Made by a program: the position numbers and the translations under genes
The notes under the pieces: model-generated
Database searches by the model: none
Seen by the model: the letters and a program-made list of their open reading frames with translations, nothing else
What the model was told of the DNA's origin: nothing
Shown: positions 25,713-35,456 of the stretch, one piece after another
How the letters are laid out: every line of letters begins with the position of its first letter
How positions within the stretch are numbered: the stretch's first letter is position 1
Assembly: GCF_018732085.1 (NCBI RefSeq)
Contig: NZ_CP076103.1
Span: 5,332,001 to 5,396,000, forward strand
Direction of reading: 5' to 3'
Length of the DNA stretch: 64,000 nucleotides
DNA from: Lysobacter capsici
GTDB lineage: Bacteria; Pseudomonadota; Gammaproteobacteria; Xanthomonadales; Xanthomonadaceae

Positions 25713-28700
25713 CCCCAGCCCAGGCGCAACCCCAGGTTGAGCGAATGCGCGCGATCGTCGCTGCCGATGTCGCCGCGGTATTCGATGAAGCCGCTGCTGA
25801 CCGGACTCATGCGATACGCCAGGCCCAGGCCGACGTTCCAGCGATTGCGTTCGGCCGCGAACCCGCTCACGCCGAAGCCCGGCACGGTCGCGCCGGCGAA
25901 GGCGTTGCGCGCGAACGGTTGATCGTCCTGCAGATCGTGCAGATAACGGATGTCGGCGGTCGGCGTCCACTTGCGCGCGGCGCTGCCGGGCACGCCGGAG
26001 AAACGCACGCCGACGCCGGCGGTGGTGGTGTCGAAGCTGCCGGTGGACACGATCAGATTCGCATCGCCCGCGCCCTGCTCGGTGAAGCTCGCCGATTCGA
26101 CCTTGTTGTAGTACACGCCGAGCAAGGGCTCCACGCGCACGCTCGCGCCGTCCCAGCGCCAGCCGGCTTCGAGCATGGCGTACACGCCGTCGTTGCTGAA
26201 ATGCGCGTCGCTGCGGCGGTTGAACGTGCCCACCGCGATCTCGCGTTCGGCATCGAAACTGGCGTAGCTGTAACCGGCCGCGCCCTGGGTCCAGAACCCG
26301 CCGGGCGCATACAGCCAGTGGATGCCGACGTTGAACAGATCGCCGTCGACCTTGTCGTCGCGGCGGTCGGTTTCCATCTTCGAATGGGCCATGCCGATGT
26401 GGCCGCCGAAACGGAAATGTTCGCCGGGCGAACCTTCCAGGCCGATGGCGATGCCGCCGACGGTGTTGTCGATGCCGTCCAGGCCGTCGCCGTCGAATTC
26501 GGCGCGGCCGCCGTACGCGGTCGCCCACACCGTGCCGAGCGTGCTCTCGTCTTCGGTGCCGGCATCGCGCGCGCGATCGAGCTGACGCGCCACGCTGCGT
26601 TGCATCTGCTCGGCGTTGTAGCGCTGTGCGCTGACGATCGAACCGTAGGTCTCGCCGCTGAGCGTGTCGAACGCGCGCGGCGCCTGCGCGGCGCTGAGCC
26701 CGCGCGCGGCCGCGATCAGGGTCGGCAACTGCGGTGTGGCGGCATCGGCGATCGCCTGCAACGCGTTGGCGACCGACTGTTGATTGCCGCTCAAACCGGG
26801 GAACTGATTGAAGCGGATGCCGGTGCCGCCGGCATCGTGCTCGCTCAGGCGCAGGAACACGTCGTTGCCGATCGTCACCAGGCTCGCGTCGAGGAACGGC
26901 AACGCGGTCTGGCTGACGCCGCTGAACGCGCCGCTGAGCGTGCCGGCATCGACGATGCGGTAGTCGGTCACCGGCGCGTAGCTGCCGGCCTGCGGAATCG
27001 CCACCACCTGGCCGCCGTTCAAGCTCGCCGCGCCGGCGACGATCACGCTGTCGGTCGCGCCCGCGCCGGTCTGGCGCACTTGCAGACTGGCGCCGGGGTT
27101 CACGGTCAGGCTGGCGACATTGAGCGAAGCGCCGGCCGCCGCGGTGCCCGCGGCCGCGCCGCTGCCGCCGACGACGCCGGACGGCGCGAGCACGCCGCCC
27201 AGGGTCAACGCACCGGCCAGTGCGCCATCGCCGATCAACGCGCCGCCCGCGGCGACGTTGGCGTTGCCGCCGAGGTTGCCGTTGAGCACGAGGTTGCCGC
27301 CGATTGAGGTGGTGTCGAACGCACCGGTCGCGCCGGTCGGCAGGATCAGGGTGCCGCCTGCGCCGACGCCGAGGTTTTCGAAACCGCTCAGAGCCGCGCC
27401 CGGCAACGTGCCTTCGCCGCTGCCGACGACCGAGAACGTGTCGCTGCCGGCGCCGGCGTTGATCGCGCCGGTGAGGCCGGCCAGTTGCGTCGGCGCGGCG
27501 CTCAACACATCGTTGCCGCCGCCGAGATTGACCGCGCCCGCGACCGCGCCGGTTACGCTGAGGTTGTCGACACCGGCGCTGAAGTTGGCGGTCGTGCCCG
27601 CGGCCGAAGCCAGACCGGCGGTGATCGGATTGGCGACGCTGAGCGTGCCGCCCTGGATCGACAGGCCGCCGGTGAAACCGAGCACCGCGCCGTTGAGCCC
27701 GAGCGCGCCGGCGCCGGTCTTGATCAGCGTGCCGCTGCCGGCGACCGTGCCGTTCAAGTCCAGGCCATTCGCGCCGACGATGCTCAACGCGCTGCCGGCG
27801 CCGATGTTGACCGCGTTGGCGAGCGCGAGCCCGGGCAGGCCGGCGCTGAGATTCGCGTTGCCGCCGATATTGAGCGCACCGCTGCCGAGCGCGCCGGCAT
27901 TGCCGAGCGCCAAGGTGCCCGCGCCGAGATTGAAGCCGCCGCTGAAGCTGTTCGCCGCGCCCAGCGACAAGGTGCCGGTGCCGTTGAAACCCAGACTGCC
28001 GGCGCCGCCGATGGCGCCGCCGAGGCTGAGATCGTTGCCGCCGCCGATGCCCAGTTGCGCGCCCGCGGCGAGGTTGATGCCGTTGCCGAGCGCGATGCCC
28101 GGCGCGGTCGCGGTCAATCCCGCGTTCGCACCGACGTTGAGCGCGCCGCTGCCGAGCGCGAGGTTGTTGCCGATCCCGAGCGTGCCCGCGTTGAGCGCGA
28201 CGCCGCCGGCAAACGTGTTGGCGCCGCCGAGGTTCAACGCGCCGCTGCCGCTCATCGCCAGGCCGCCCGCGCCGCCGATGCCGCCGCCGAGCGACAGATC
28301 GTTGCCGCCGTTGATGCCCAAGGTCACGCCCGCGCCGAGATTGACCGCATTGCCCAGCGCGATGCCCGGCGCGCTCGCGTTGAGGTTCGCATTGCCGCCG
28401 ACATTGAGCGCGCCGCTGCCGAGCGCCGCGTTGGCGCCGACGCTCAGCGAACCGCCGCCAAGGTTGACGCCGCCGCTGAAGCTGTTGCTGCCGCCCAGGC
28501 TCAAGGTCGCCGGCCCGTTGAAACTCAGCCCGCCCGCGCCGGCGATCGCGCCGTTCAAACCCAGGTTGTTGGCGCCGCCGAGGTTCAACGCGGCATTGAG
28601 GTTGATCGCGTTGCCCAGGTTCACCGCCGCGCCCGCGTTGAGCGTGGCCGCGCCATTGACCGCGAGCGCGCCGCTGCCGAGCGCGGTGTCGGTGCCGACG

Positions 28701-31567
28701 TTGAGCGTACCGGCCTGCAGATCCAGTCCGCCGCTGAAGCTGTTGGCGCCGTTGAGCGACAACGCGCCCGCGCCGGTCTTGATCAGCGAACCGCCGCCGC
28801 CGATCGCGCCGCCCAGGCTCAGATCGGCCGCGCCGCCGAGCGACAGCCCCGCGCCCGCGCCGAGATTGACCGCGTTGCCGAGACTGAGCGCCGCGCCGGT
28901 GCTGGCCAGGCTCGCGTTGCCGGTGACGTTGAGCGCGCCGGTGCCGAGCGAGGCGCTGCCGCCGAGCAGCAGATTGCCCGAACCGAGCGATACGCCGCCG
29001 CCGAAACTGTTGGCGCCGCCGAGGGTGAAACTGCCCGGACCGTTGATCGACAGACCGCCCGCGCCGCCGATCGCACCGCCGAGATTGAGCGCGTTGGCAC
29101 CGCCCAGGCCCAGGGTCGCGCCCGCGCCGAGCGTGACGTTGTTGGCCAGCGCGATGCCGGGCAGGCCCGCGCTCAGGTTCGCGCTGCCGCTGACGTTGAG
29201 TCCGCCCAGGCCGAGCGCGAGATTGTTGCCGACGCTCAAGGTCCCGCTGGCCAGATCGACCCCACCGGCGAAGCTGTTGGCGCCGTTGAGCGCAAGCGTG
29301 CCGCTGCCGTTGAAGGCCAGCCCGCCCGCGCCGCTGACCAATCCGCCCAGGGCGATATTGTTGGCGCCGCCGATGCCGAGCCCCGCGTTGAGCACCACCG
29401 CGTTGCCGAGATTCACCCCGGCATTGGCGTTCAAGGTTGCCGCGCCGTTGACCGTCAACGCGCCCAGGCCGAGCGAGGTATTGGTGCCGACGCTCAGTCC
29501 GCCGCCTTGCAGGTTCAAGCCACCGGCGAAGGTGTTGGCGCCGCCGAGGCTGAGGTTGGCCGCACCGTTCTTGGTCAAGCCGCCCAGGCCGCCGATCGCA
29601 CCGTTGAGCGCCAGATTGGCGCTGCCGCCGATGCCGAGCCCGGCGTTGAGGTTGAAGTTGTTGCCCAAAGCAACCGCTGCGTTCGCATCCAACGTGCCCG
29701 CGCCGCTGATCGTGACCGCGCCGCTGCCGAGCGCGGTGTTGTTGCCGACCACCAGCGCGCCGCCGCCGAGATTGAATCCGCCACCGAAGGTATTGGCGCC
29801 ATTGAGCGTAAGTCCCGACGCGCCGGCCAGGCTCAGGCCGCCCGCGCCGCTGATGGCGCCGTTGAGCGTCAACGCGCCGCCGCCACCGCCGGCGCCAAAG
29901 TTCAAGGTGTTGTTGAGCACGATCGCGTTGTTCAAGGCGACGCCGGCCGCGCCGGTCAGCGATCCGGCGCCGTTGACGGTCAACGCGCCGGTGCCGAGCG
30001 CGCCGCTGTTGCCCAGATCGATCGAACCGGCCTGCAGGACGGTGCCGCCGCTGTAGCTGTTGCTGCCGGTCAGCGACAGCGCGCCGCTGTTGAGCGTGAG
30101 GCTACCCGCGCCGCCGATGTTGCCGCCGAGGGTCAACGCGCCCGCGCCGTTAAGCGTCAACGCGCCGTTGAGCTGCACCTGATTGGCGAGCGTGCCGCTG
30201 AACGCGGTATTGAGCGTGGCCGGTCCGCCGACCAGGAACAGGCCGGTGCCCAGCGAATTCGCGCTGCCCAAGCTCAAACCGCCGGCATTGAGCGCAAGCC
30301 CGCCGCTGAAGTTGTTGTTGCCCAGCAGCGACAGGTTGCCCGCGCCGTTCTTGATCAGACCGCCGGCGCCGCTGAGCGTGCCGCCCAGGCTCAGCGCGTT
30401 CGCGCCCTGCACGATCAGGCCGCCGGTCAGATTCACGTTCTGCGCCAGGGTCAGGCCCGGCAGCGAGGCCTGGATCGCGCCGCCGTTCGCGGTCAACGGG
30501 CCGAGGCCGAACGACAGCGAGTTGTCGAAGATCGACAGGCCGCCGTTGAGCGTGGCGCCGCCGCTGACCACCGCCCCGCTCAGCGTCCAGGTGCCGCTGT
30601 TGACGGTGAGGTTTTCGAAATTGAGGTATTGCAGGCCGGAGATCGAACCGGTGCCGCCGGTGCCCGAACCGGGACCGGCGACGGTGTTCTGCAGCACCAG
30701 CGTATCGTTGCCGCCGATGCCGGCATCGACCGTGCCGGTCGCGGCGAAGGTGAGCAGGCCGGGCGGCAAGGTCGGCGTCGGCACGCCGACCGGCGGCAGC
30801 GGGATCAGCGGATTGCCGAGCGAGGAACCGGTGACCGCGACGAAGGTGTCGTTGCTCAAGGTGGTGCCGAGCGAGACGCTGCCGTTGATGGTGCCGGCAT
30901 TGACGAAGGTGTTGCCGCCGCTTCCGGGGCTGGCGAAGGCGACCCGGCCGGTGATGGTGCCGGTGTTGGTGAAGTTGACGTTGCCGCCGCCGTAGATCGC
31001 CACCGCGATCGAGTTGACCGGATCGAACAGGCCCAGCGCGTTGATGCCGATGCTGCCGGAGTTGGTGACGGTGGTGGTTCCGCTGTTGGCGACCACCATC
31101 GCCGTGCCGAGCAGGCCGAAGGTGCCGTCGAAGGTGCCTTCGATCAAACCCTGGTTGTTGACGGTGACGTTGCCGTTGGCCGGCGCGATCAGGTTGCCGA
31201 TGGTCAGCGCGCGCGCCAGCACCAGCGAGCCGGCGGCATTGGCGTCGATCGCGCCGAGGTTGTTGAGGGTGATGTTGTTGCCGCCCAGGGTCATCGCGGT
31301 GCCGCCGGGCAGCGTGCTCATGATCGCGCCGGACTGCACGGTGACGTTGAGGTTGTTGGCGCTGCTCAGGAACGAATTGGGATTGGGCGGAAGCAGGATC
31401 GGCGCGCCGGTGCAACTGACGTTGTCGCCGTCCACCGGCACGGCCGGTGTGCAGGCCGCGGCGGCCTGGCCGCTGTAGAACTGCAGCGCGATCAACAACG
31501 GGATCGCTTGCGCGACGCCGAGGCTCAGGGGATGAAAGCGAAGACGACGTTGCGCGCGAGCGGACAT
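24959..31567 (-). CDS. Giant autotransporter with repeat passenger and C-terminal extension (2202 aa)
   Basis: A 2202-residue surface protein. Signal peptide: about 1-37, ending SGQAAAA. The passenger (about 38-1640) starts with beta-helix-like Asn/Thr/Gly-rich sequence. It then has about ten tandem ~70-residue repeats, each marked by NTFAGG or NSFSGG and LGSGAL (residues ~410-1300), as in passenger-associated transport repeats. The autotransporter barrel spans about 1670-1951 and ends in LNLGLRLGW. Unusually the frame continues about 250 residues: Ala/Ser/Gly-rich (long runs of Ala), then Lys/Arg/Pro-rich, ending CDEASARVQ. Normal autotransporters stop at the last strand. No catalytic motif was found in the passenger, so adhesion or surface-layer roles are likelier than enzymatic ones. 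GGAGA lies 7 bases before the ATG. Confidence 0.9.
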   Translation of the reverse strand: MSARAQRRLRFHPLSLGVAQAIPLLIALQFYSGQAAAACTPAVPVDGDNVSCTGAPILLPPNPNSFLSSANNLNVTVQSGAIMSTLPGGTAMTLGGNNITLNNLGAIDANAAGSLVLARALTIGNLIAPANGNVTVNNQGLIEGTFDGTFGLLGTAMVVANSGTTTVTNSGSIGINALGLFDPVNSIAVAIYGGGNVNFTNTGTITGRVAFASPGSGGNTFVNAGTINGSVSLGTTLSNDTFVAVTGSSLGNPLIPLPPVGVPTPTLPPGLLTFAATGTVDAGIGGNDTLVLQNTVAGPGSGTGGTGSISGLQYLNFENLTVNSGTWTLSGAVVSGGATLNGGLSIFDNSLSFGLGPLTANGGAIQASLPGLTLAQNVNLTGGLIVQGANALSLGGTLSGAGGLIKNGAGNLSLLGNNNFSGGLALNAGGLSLGSANSLGTGLFLVGGPATLNTAFSGTLANQVQLNGALTLNGAGALTLGGNIGGAGSLTLNSGALSLTGSNSYSGGTVLQAGSIDLGNSGALGTGALTVNGAGSLTGAAGVALNNAIVLNNTLNFGAGGGGGALTLNGAISGAGGLSLAGASGLTLNGANTFGGGFNLGGGALVVGNNTALGSGAVTISGAGTLDANAAVALGNNFNLNAGLGIGGSANLALNGAIGGLGGLTKNGAANLSLGGANTFAGGLNLQGGGLSVGTNTSLGLGALTVNGAATLNANAGVNLGNAVVLNAGLGIGGANNIALGGLVSGAGGLAFNGSGTLALNGANSFAGGVDLASGTLSVGNNLALGLGGLNVSGSANLSAGLPGIALANNVTLGAGATLGLGGANALNLGGAIGGAGGLSINGPGSFTLGGANSFGGGVSLGSGNLLLGGSASLGTGALNVTGNASLASTGAALSLGNAVNLGAGAGLSLGGAADLSLGGAIGGGGSLIKTGAGALSLNGANSFSGGLDLQAGTLNVGTDTALGSGALAVNGAATLNAGAAVNLGNAINLNAALNLGGANNLGLNGAIAGAGGLSFNGPATLSLGGSNSFSGGVNLGGGSLSVGANAALGSGALNVGGNANLNASAPGIALGNAVNLGAGVTLGINGGNDLSLGGGIGGAGGLAMSGSGALNLGGANTFAGGVALNAGTLGIGNNLALGSGALNVGANAGLTATAPGIALGNGINLAAGAQLGIGGGNDLSLGGAIGGAGSLGFNGTGTLSLGAANSFSGGFNLGAGTLALGNAGALGSGALNIGGNANLSAGLPGLALANAVNIGAGSALSIVGANGLDLNGTVAGSGTLIKTGAGALGLNGAVLGFTGGLSIQGGTLSVANPITAGLASAAGTTANFSAGVDNLSVTGAVAGAVNLGGGNDVLSAAPTQLAGLTGAINAGAGSDTFSVVGSGEGTLPGAALSGFENLGVGAGGTLILPTGATGAFDTTSIGGNLVLNGNLGGNANVAAGGALIGDGALAGALTLGGVLAPSGVVGGSGAAAGTAAAGASLNVASLTVNPGASLQVRQTGAGATDSVIVAGAASLNGGQVVAIPQAGSYAPVTDYRIVDAGTLSGAFSGVSQTALPFLDASLVTIGNDVFLRLSEHDAGGTGIRFNQFPGLSGNQQSVANALQAIADAATPQLPTLIAAARGLSAAQAPRAFDTLSGETYGSIVSAQRYNAEQMQRSVARQLDRARDAGTEDESTLGTVWATAYGGRAEFDGDGLDGIDNTVGGIAIGLEGSPGEHFRFGGHIGMAHSKMETDRRDDKVDGDLFNVGIHWLYAPGGFWTQGAAGYSYASFDAEREIAVGTFNRRSDAHFSNDGVYAMLEAGWRWDGASVRVEPLLGVYYNKVESASFTEQGAGDANLIVSTGSFDTTTAGVGVRFSGVPGSAARKWTPTADIRYLHDLQDDQPFARNAFAGATVPGFGVSGFAAERNRWNVGLGLAYRMSPVSSGFIEYRGDIGSDDRAHSLNLGLRLGWGGTSAVAAARAAPVTTSVAVAERGSVDRAWGNRGSADAASARDPGAADKASAVSPAGSVPAASSSSSSVSGAARSGSHSAGPAAAAAAAAGTAAAAISAERSAGFAGAAASNSASGARGSGAAAAAAAGSNASAAHAAQAAGAVAGAVAASQAAATTQNAVQPAAQNAAFGQCKVRPAAKAKPSRGVAKAKARGARPMSKTQRVASRGTGTQASKRRPAPRLAAATSRPAPPSGAMTQPTTWCDEASARVQ
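27665..30340 (-). repeat. Coding tandem-repeat array in the autotransporter passenger
   Basis: About ten to eleven units of roughly 210 bases, each encoding a ~70-residue glycine/asparagine-rich block. Unit landmarks on the protein are N-T/S-F-x-GG, LGSGAL, and GGAxGGAGGL. Units are diverged, so this is an old array, but the internal homology makes unit gain or loss plausible. Confidence 0.85.
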
Positions 31568-32002
31568 GACCGATTCTCCGTTAGCCGATCAAGGACTCGG
31601 ACGGGACGGTCGAAGGACGGGAACCTTCGGCTATGGCGGCATCGCGCCGCGTCGCGTCCGTGCAGCGGCGGCCAGGGCGATCAGGGCCCCGACATCCGAC
31701 AGCGACGAGTGGTTTCGACAGCGTTGCAAAGCGAGCCGGCTCGTGAGTAGGAGAGAACGAAACTTCGATGCAAGTCTGAGCAGTCGCTTAGCAATTTATT
31801 AGCGCGGAGCTGCCGCGCAACTCACAAACGATCACTTGAAGCTGAGCGCATTCATGGTGATGTACGAGGCTCACGCATGCTCACCGAATGTCATGGGTCG
31901 GGTGAAAGATCGCGTAGTTTTTTCTGCTTGCCGAAATTTGGGTCGTCGATATCGCGCCGCCCGGGTTCTATTGACTTTCATTGCGCCCACGCCTCTCCCA
32001 GT
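31568..32002. promoter_or_regulatory. Upstream region of the giant autotransporter
   Basis: About 430 bases with no supported gene. The part from about 31750 to 31960 is AT-richer than average (GCAATTTATTAGCG, GTAGTTTTTTCTGC), as expected for the promoter of the leftward autotransporter. No specific -35/-10 or operator can be assigned. Confidence 0.4.
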
Positions 32003-32030
32003 CGTCATTCCCGCGAAGGCGGGAATGACG
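32003..32030. repeat. Dispersed hairpin CGTCATTCCCGC-GAAG-GCGGGAATGACG
   Basis: A perfect 12-bp inverted repeat with a four-base loop. I associate this sequence type with dispersed repeats in many proteobacterial genomes. There is no U-tract after it, so it is listed as a repeat. Confidence 0.8.
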
Positions 32031-32070
32031 ACCGAGGGCCGTACCATTGGAGCGAACCGACCCAGCGAAC

Positions 32071-32103
32071 AAAAACGGCCCGGATGCTCACGCATCCGGG
32101 CCG
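32071..32103 (-). terminator. Rho-independent terminator of ohr
   Basis: On the minus strand, CGGCCCGGATGC-loop-GCATCCGGGCCG (12-bp perfect stem, 4-base loop) is followed by TTTTT. It lies about 65 bases after the ohr stop codon. Confidence 0.92.
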
Positions 32104-32166
32104 CAAAACCACTGGCGGCGCAACCGGTCGCCCCCGCGCATGGCGCGGATGCGACCGCCGTCGCGA

Positions 32167-32592
32167 TCAGACCAGGGTCAAGGTCACGTCGATGTTGCCG
32201 CGGGTCGCGTTGGAATACGGGCAGACCACGTGAGCCTTGTCGATCAGTTCCTGCGCCTGTTCGCGCGGCAGGCCCGGCAGCGAGATCTTGAGTTCGACTT
32301 CGATGCCGAAGCCGGTCGGGATCTGGCCGATGCCGACGCTGCCGTCGACCGCCGCGTCGGCCGGGAACGCGATCTTCTCGCGACCGGCGACGAACTTCAG
32401 CGCGCCGATGAAGCAGGCCGAGTAACCCGCCGCGAACAGCTGCTCGGGATTGGTGCCTTCGCCGCCGGCGCCGCCGAGTTCGCGCGGGGTGGTCAGCTTG
32501 ATGTCGAGAACGTTGTCGGACGAAACGGCGCGGCCGTCACGGCCGCCGGTGACGTGAGCGTGGGCGGTGTAGAGGACTTTTTCGATGGACAT
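32167..32592 (-). CDS. ohr: Organic hydroperoxide resistance protein Ohr
   Basis: A 141-residue OsmC/Ohr-family thiol peroxidase that reduces organic hydroperoxides using lipoylated proteins as electron donors. The peroxidatic Cys60 (GYSACFIGAL) and resolving Cys124 (VCPYSNATRGN) are present, as is the early Arg (GGRDGRAVSSD) that activates the peroxidatic cysteine in Ohr. Its regulator gene ohrR lies directly upstream on the same strand. A palindromic operator (32675-32689) sits 83 bases before the start, and a strong terminator follows, so it can be transcribed alone. Confidence 0.96.
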   Translation of the reverse strand: MSIEKVLYTAHAHVTGGRDGRAVSSDNVLDIKLTTPRELGGAGGEGTNPEQLFAAGYSACFIGALKFVAGREKIAFPADAAVDGSVGIGQIPTGFGIEVELKISLPGLPREQAQELIDKAHVVCPYSNATRGNIDVTLTLV

Positions 32593-32674
32593 GGCAATGC
32601 TCCGTGGACAGGGGATGGTGCGGGGATGAGTTGGGTTGGTACGTCGATGTTCGCTTGCTTGTGTTTCAATATCT

Positions 32675-32689
32675 CGCTATTCAATAGCG
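32675..32689. promoter_or_regulatory. OhrR operator upstream of ohr
   Basis: CGCTATTCAATAGCG is a perfect 7+1+7 palindrome. On the opposite strand it reads GCGCGCTATTGAATAGC, nearly identical to the site upstream of ohrR (33215-33233). Its location in the ohr promoter region and its duplication at ohrR make OhrR the obvious ligand (inference). Confidence 0.82.
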
Positions 32690-32731
32690 CGCGATTTCAA
32701 AGTTCGGATGCGACGCCGGTCACGTGGGCCG

Positions 32732-33199
<468 letters not shown>

Positions 33200-33214
33200 G
33201 GGCCGCAATTTACA

Positions 33215-33233
33215 TAGCGCGCTATTTAATAGC
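33215..33233. promoter_or_regulatory. OhrR operator upstream of ohrR (autoregulation)
   Basis: TAGCGCGCTATTTAATAGC contains the perfect palindrome GCTATTTAATAGC (33221-33233) and matches the ohr-proximal site at all but a few bases. It begins about 16 bases upstream of the ohrR start, where repressor binding would block its own transcription. Confidence 0.82.
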
Positions 33234-33299
33234 AAGCACTATCTTTCAGATCAAACGATCCGCACTGTTCCACCCACATCGAGAATCCCCGACCGCTAC

Positions 33300-33329
33300 C
33301 TGTAGGAGCGGCGCGAGCCGCGACCGCGC
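33300..33329. repeat. GTAGGAGCGGCGCGAGCCGC repeat copy
   Basis: A single copy of the family also found at 1-30, 2314-2412 and 46955-47039. It is internally dyadic (GCGGCGCGAGCCGC) and lies between ohrR and the next leftward gene. Confidence 0.75.
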
Positions 33330-33397
33330 CCCGACAGATCGCCGCGTCCGCCCCACCCCCACCCCTGACTGCGCCTGCTATCGAAATCTCCCCACCC

Positions 33398-34537
33398 TCA
33401 AGGCGACTTGACCGGACTCCCCGGCAAATACACCGCCGCGATCCGCAACGCCAACCGATACGGCTCGGGCTCATTGCGATTGCTCAGCACCACCACCGTC
33501 AGCCGCCGCTGCGGCCAGCGCACGATCACGTTGCGAAAACCCAGGGTCTCGCCCGAATGCCACAAGGTCTCGCCGGTGATGCGCCAGCCATAGCCGTAAC
33601 CGACATCGGCCACATCGGTCGGGGTATGCGCGGTGACCGCGAGCGTGCGCGACGCCTCGTTGAGCAGACGATCGTCGTACCAGGCCGCGTCCCACTTCGC
33701 CAGATCGTCGATCGACGAATAGATGCCGCCATCGCCAAGCACGGCGCTGGTCGAACTCTGGTCGGTGCGCAGCCACTGACCGCGCTCATCGCTGTAACCA
33801 TAGGCGCGATGCGCGACCTCGGACACGCCGCGCTCGTACGCCACCGTGTCGCGCATGCCCAAGGGCAGGAAGATGCGTTCGCGCAGAAAACTGGCGAAGC
33901 TCCGCCCCGACGCGCGTTGCACGGTCAACGCCAGCAGCGCGTAACCGCTGTTGCTGTAGCGATAGCCCTGCCCCGGCATGAAGTAAGTTCTGTCCTGGCC
34001 TTCGAGCACGTGCAGCACATCGAGGTCGTGCATCTGCCGCTGATCGGCGTCGAAGCTCGCCGGCATCACGTCCTCGTAGTCGATCAGGCCGGATTGATGA
34101 CTCAGGATCTGGCGGATCGTGATCGCATCGGCGGCCCTGGGCAGCGACGGCAGCCAGCGTTTGATCGGATCGTCCAGGCCGAGCTTGCCGTCCTGCGCCA
34201 GCAACAGCACCGCCGCGGCGGTGAACTGCTTGGTCACCGAGGCCAGGCGGTAATTGGTCTGCGCGCTCGCGGCCTGGCCGGTCTCGACCACGGCCAGGCC
34301 GTAACCGCGCCGCAGCAGCGCGTGGCCGTCGCGCAGGACCAGCACGCTGGCGCCGGGGACCTGGCCCTGGTAGTCGCGCATCAAGGTATCGACTTCGCGT
34401 TGCAACGCATCGGTCCCATGCGCCTGTCGATCCGGCGTCATCGCGCAGGCGCTCAACAGCGCGCCGACGCCCAAGCCCGCGATCAAGGCCCGCAACGGCC
34501 GACGCAGGCCACGCTCGGAGTTCATCCTGATGTTCAC
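33398..34537 (-). CDS. Serine beta-lactamase-like hydrolase, lipoprotein (class C fold)
   Basis: A 379-residue exported serine hydrolase of the beta-lactamase/DD-peptidase (PF00144) family. A lipobox is visible (GALLSAC, Cys31). The catalytic motifs are present: SVTK (Ser100-Lys103), YSN (Tyr194-Asn196) and HSGETLGF in the KTG position. Likely roles are D-amino-acid amidase, DD-peptidase or esterase on cell-wall peptides. I keep the GTG start at 34537 because GAGGTGG lies about 4 bases before it, while the next ATG four codons on lacks a site. It follows the VanX-like gene by 52 bases on the same strand. Confidence 0.9.
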   Translation of the reverse strand: MNIRMNSERGLRRPLRALIAGLGVGALLSACAMTPDRQAHGTDALQREVDTLMRDYQGQVPGASVLVLRDGHALLRRGYGLAVVETGQAASAQTNYRLASVTKQFTAAAVLLLAQDGKLGLDDPIKRWLPSLPRAADAITIRQILSHQSGLIDYEDVMPASFDADQRQMHDLDVLHVLEGQDRTYFMPGQGYRYSNSGYALLALTVQRASGRSFASFLRERIFLPLGMRDTVAYERGVSEVAHRAYGYSDERGQWLRTDQSSTSAVLGDGGIYSSIDDLAKWDAAWYDDRLLNEASRTLAVTAHTPTDVADVGYGYGWRITGETLWHSGETLGFRNVIVRWPQRRLTVVVLSNRNEPEPYRLALRIAAVYLPGSPVKSP

Positions 34538-34589
34538 GCTGCCACCTCATGCAAGGGGATATCACCGCGTCGGGCCGGCGCTGCCTGGC

Positions 34590-35456
34590 TTACTTCACTG
34601 GAAAGTCGAATGCCGTATCCGGCGTGGGCTCGGGTTTGAAGGTGTAATGCCACCACTCCAGCGGATAGTTCTCGAAGCCTTCGCGCCGCATCGCCGCGCG
34701 CAGTCGCTCGCGGTTGGCGCGCTGCGCCGCGCTCGCGTGCGGCGAATCGGTATGCGCCAGTTCGTCGAAGTAGTCGAAGCCCGTCCCCATGTCCAGCAAT
34801 GCGTAGCGATCGCCGCGCAGTTCCATCAGGCTCAGGTCCAGGGTCGCGCCGCGGCTGTGGCCCGAGGTCGGCGAGATGTAGTCTCCGAGCAACACGCCTT
34901 TATCCAGCTTGGGGTAGTAACGCGACTTGGTGCCCTGGTCGCCCAGATCGCCGGCCCAGCGCACGAAATCCTGCACCGCGCGCACCGGCCGGTAGCAATC
35001 GAAGATGTGCAGGCGCAGCCCCTGCGGGCGCAGCGCGCGCTCGACCCGCGCCAGCGCCTGCGCGGCCGACCGATGCAGATAGCAGCCCGCGGCCTCATAG
35101 CCGACCACCGGCCGGCCGACGAAGTTGTCGCGGCCGGCGTAGCGGATTTCCAGCGACATATCGGGCACCAGCGAGCGAATCTCGACCATGCCCGCGGCCG
35201 CCGCGTCGGTCGCCGTGGATACGCGCGGCGCGACTGCTTTGGCTGGAGACGCGGCGGGAGTCGCGGTGATTGGCGGCTCCGCCACCGCAGTCGCAGCGGC
35301 TGGCACGGCCGCGGCGTCATGCCGACGCGGCGGGTGCGCATCGGGCGAGCGCACCGCTGCGACGCAACCGATCAGCACCAGCAGCGCGCAGGCTTCAACC
35401 GCAATCGCCGACACGCGCGAACGCCAGGTCCTCGTAGTCGTAGCTGAAGTCCGCAT
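34590..35456 (-). CDS. D-alanyl-D-alanine dipeptidase, VanX/DdpX type (M15D)
   Basis: A 288-residue zinc dipeptidase. The N-terminus has a basic stretch then a hydrophobic segment and lipobox-like ALLVLIGC (about 24-31), so it is probably an exported lipoprotein; a Pro/Ala-rich linker follows (35-90). The M15D domain (about 91-288) has the metal and catalytic motifs SGHSRGATLDLSL and EWWHYTF. VanX cleaves D-Ala-D-Ala; periplasmic homologues salvage cell-wall dipeptides. The ATG lies inside the 3' end of the upstream serine-hydrolase gene (62-base overlap), implying translational coupling. A start within the linker would remove the export signal. Confidence 0.9.
   Translation of the reverse strand: MRTSATTTRTWRSRVSAIAVEACALLVLIGCVAAVRSPDAHPPRRHDAAAVPAAATAVAEPPITATPAASPAKAVAPRVSTATDAAAAGMVEIRSLVPDMSLEIRYAGRDNFVGRPVVGYEAAGCYLHRSAAQALARVERALRPQGLRLHIFDCYRPVRAVQDFVRWAGDLGDQGTKSRYYPKLDKGVLLGDYISPTSGHSRGATLDLSLMELRGDRYALLDMGTGFDYFDELAHTDSPHASAAQRANRERLRAAMRREGFENYPLEWWHYTFKPEPTPDTAFDFPVK

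Noticed and set aside
27485..31750. Very long plus-strand open frames opposite the giant autotransporter (also 27120-30056)
   Set aside because: They are shadows of a highly repetitive, GC-rich coding sequence; the composition (Ala/Pro or Arg/Ala/Gln repeats) mirrors the autotransporter repeats and there is no domain or ribosome-binding site.
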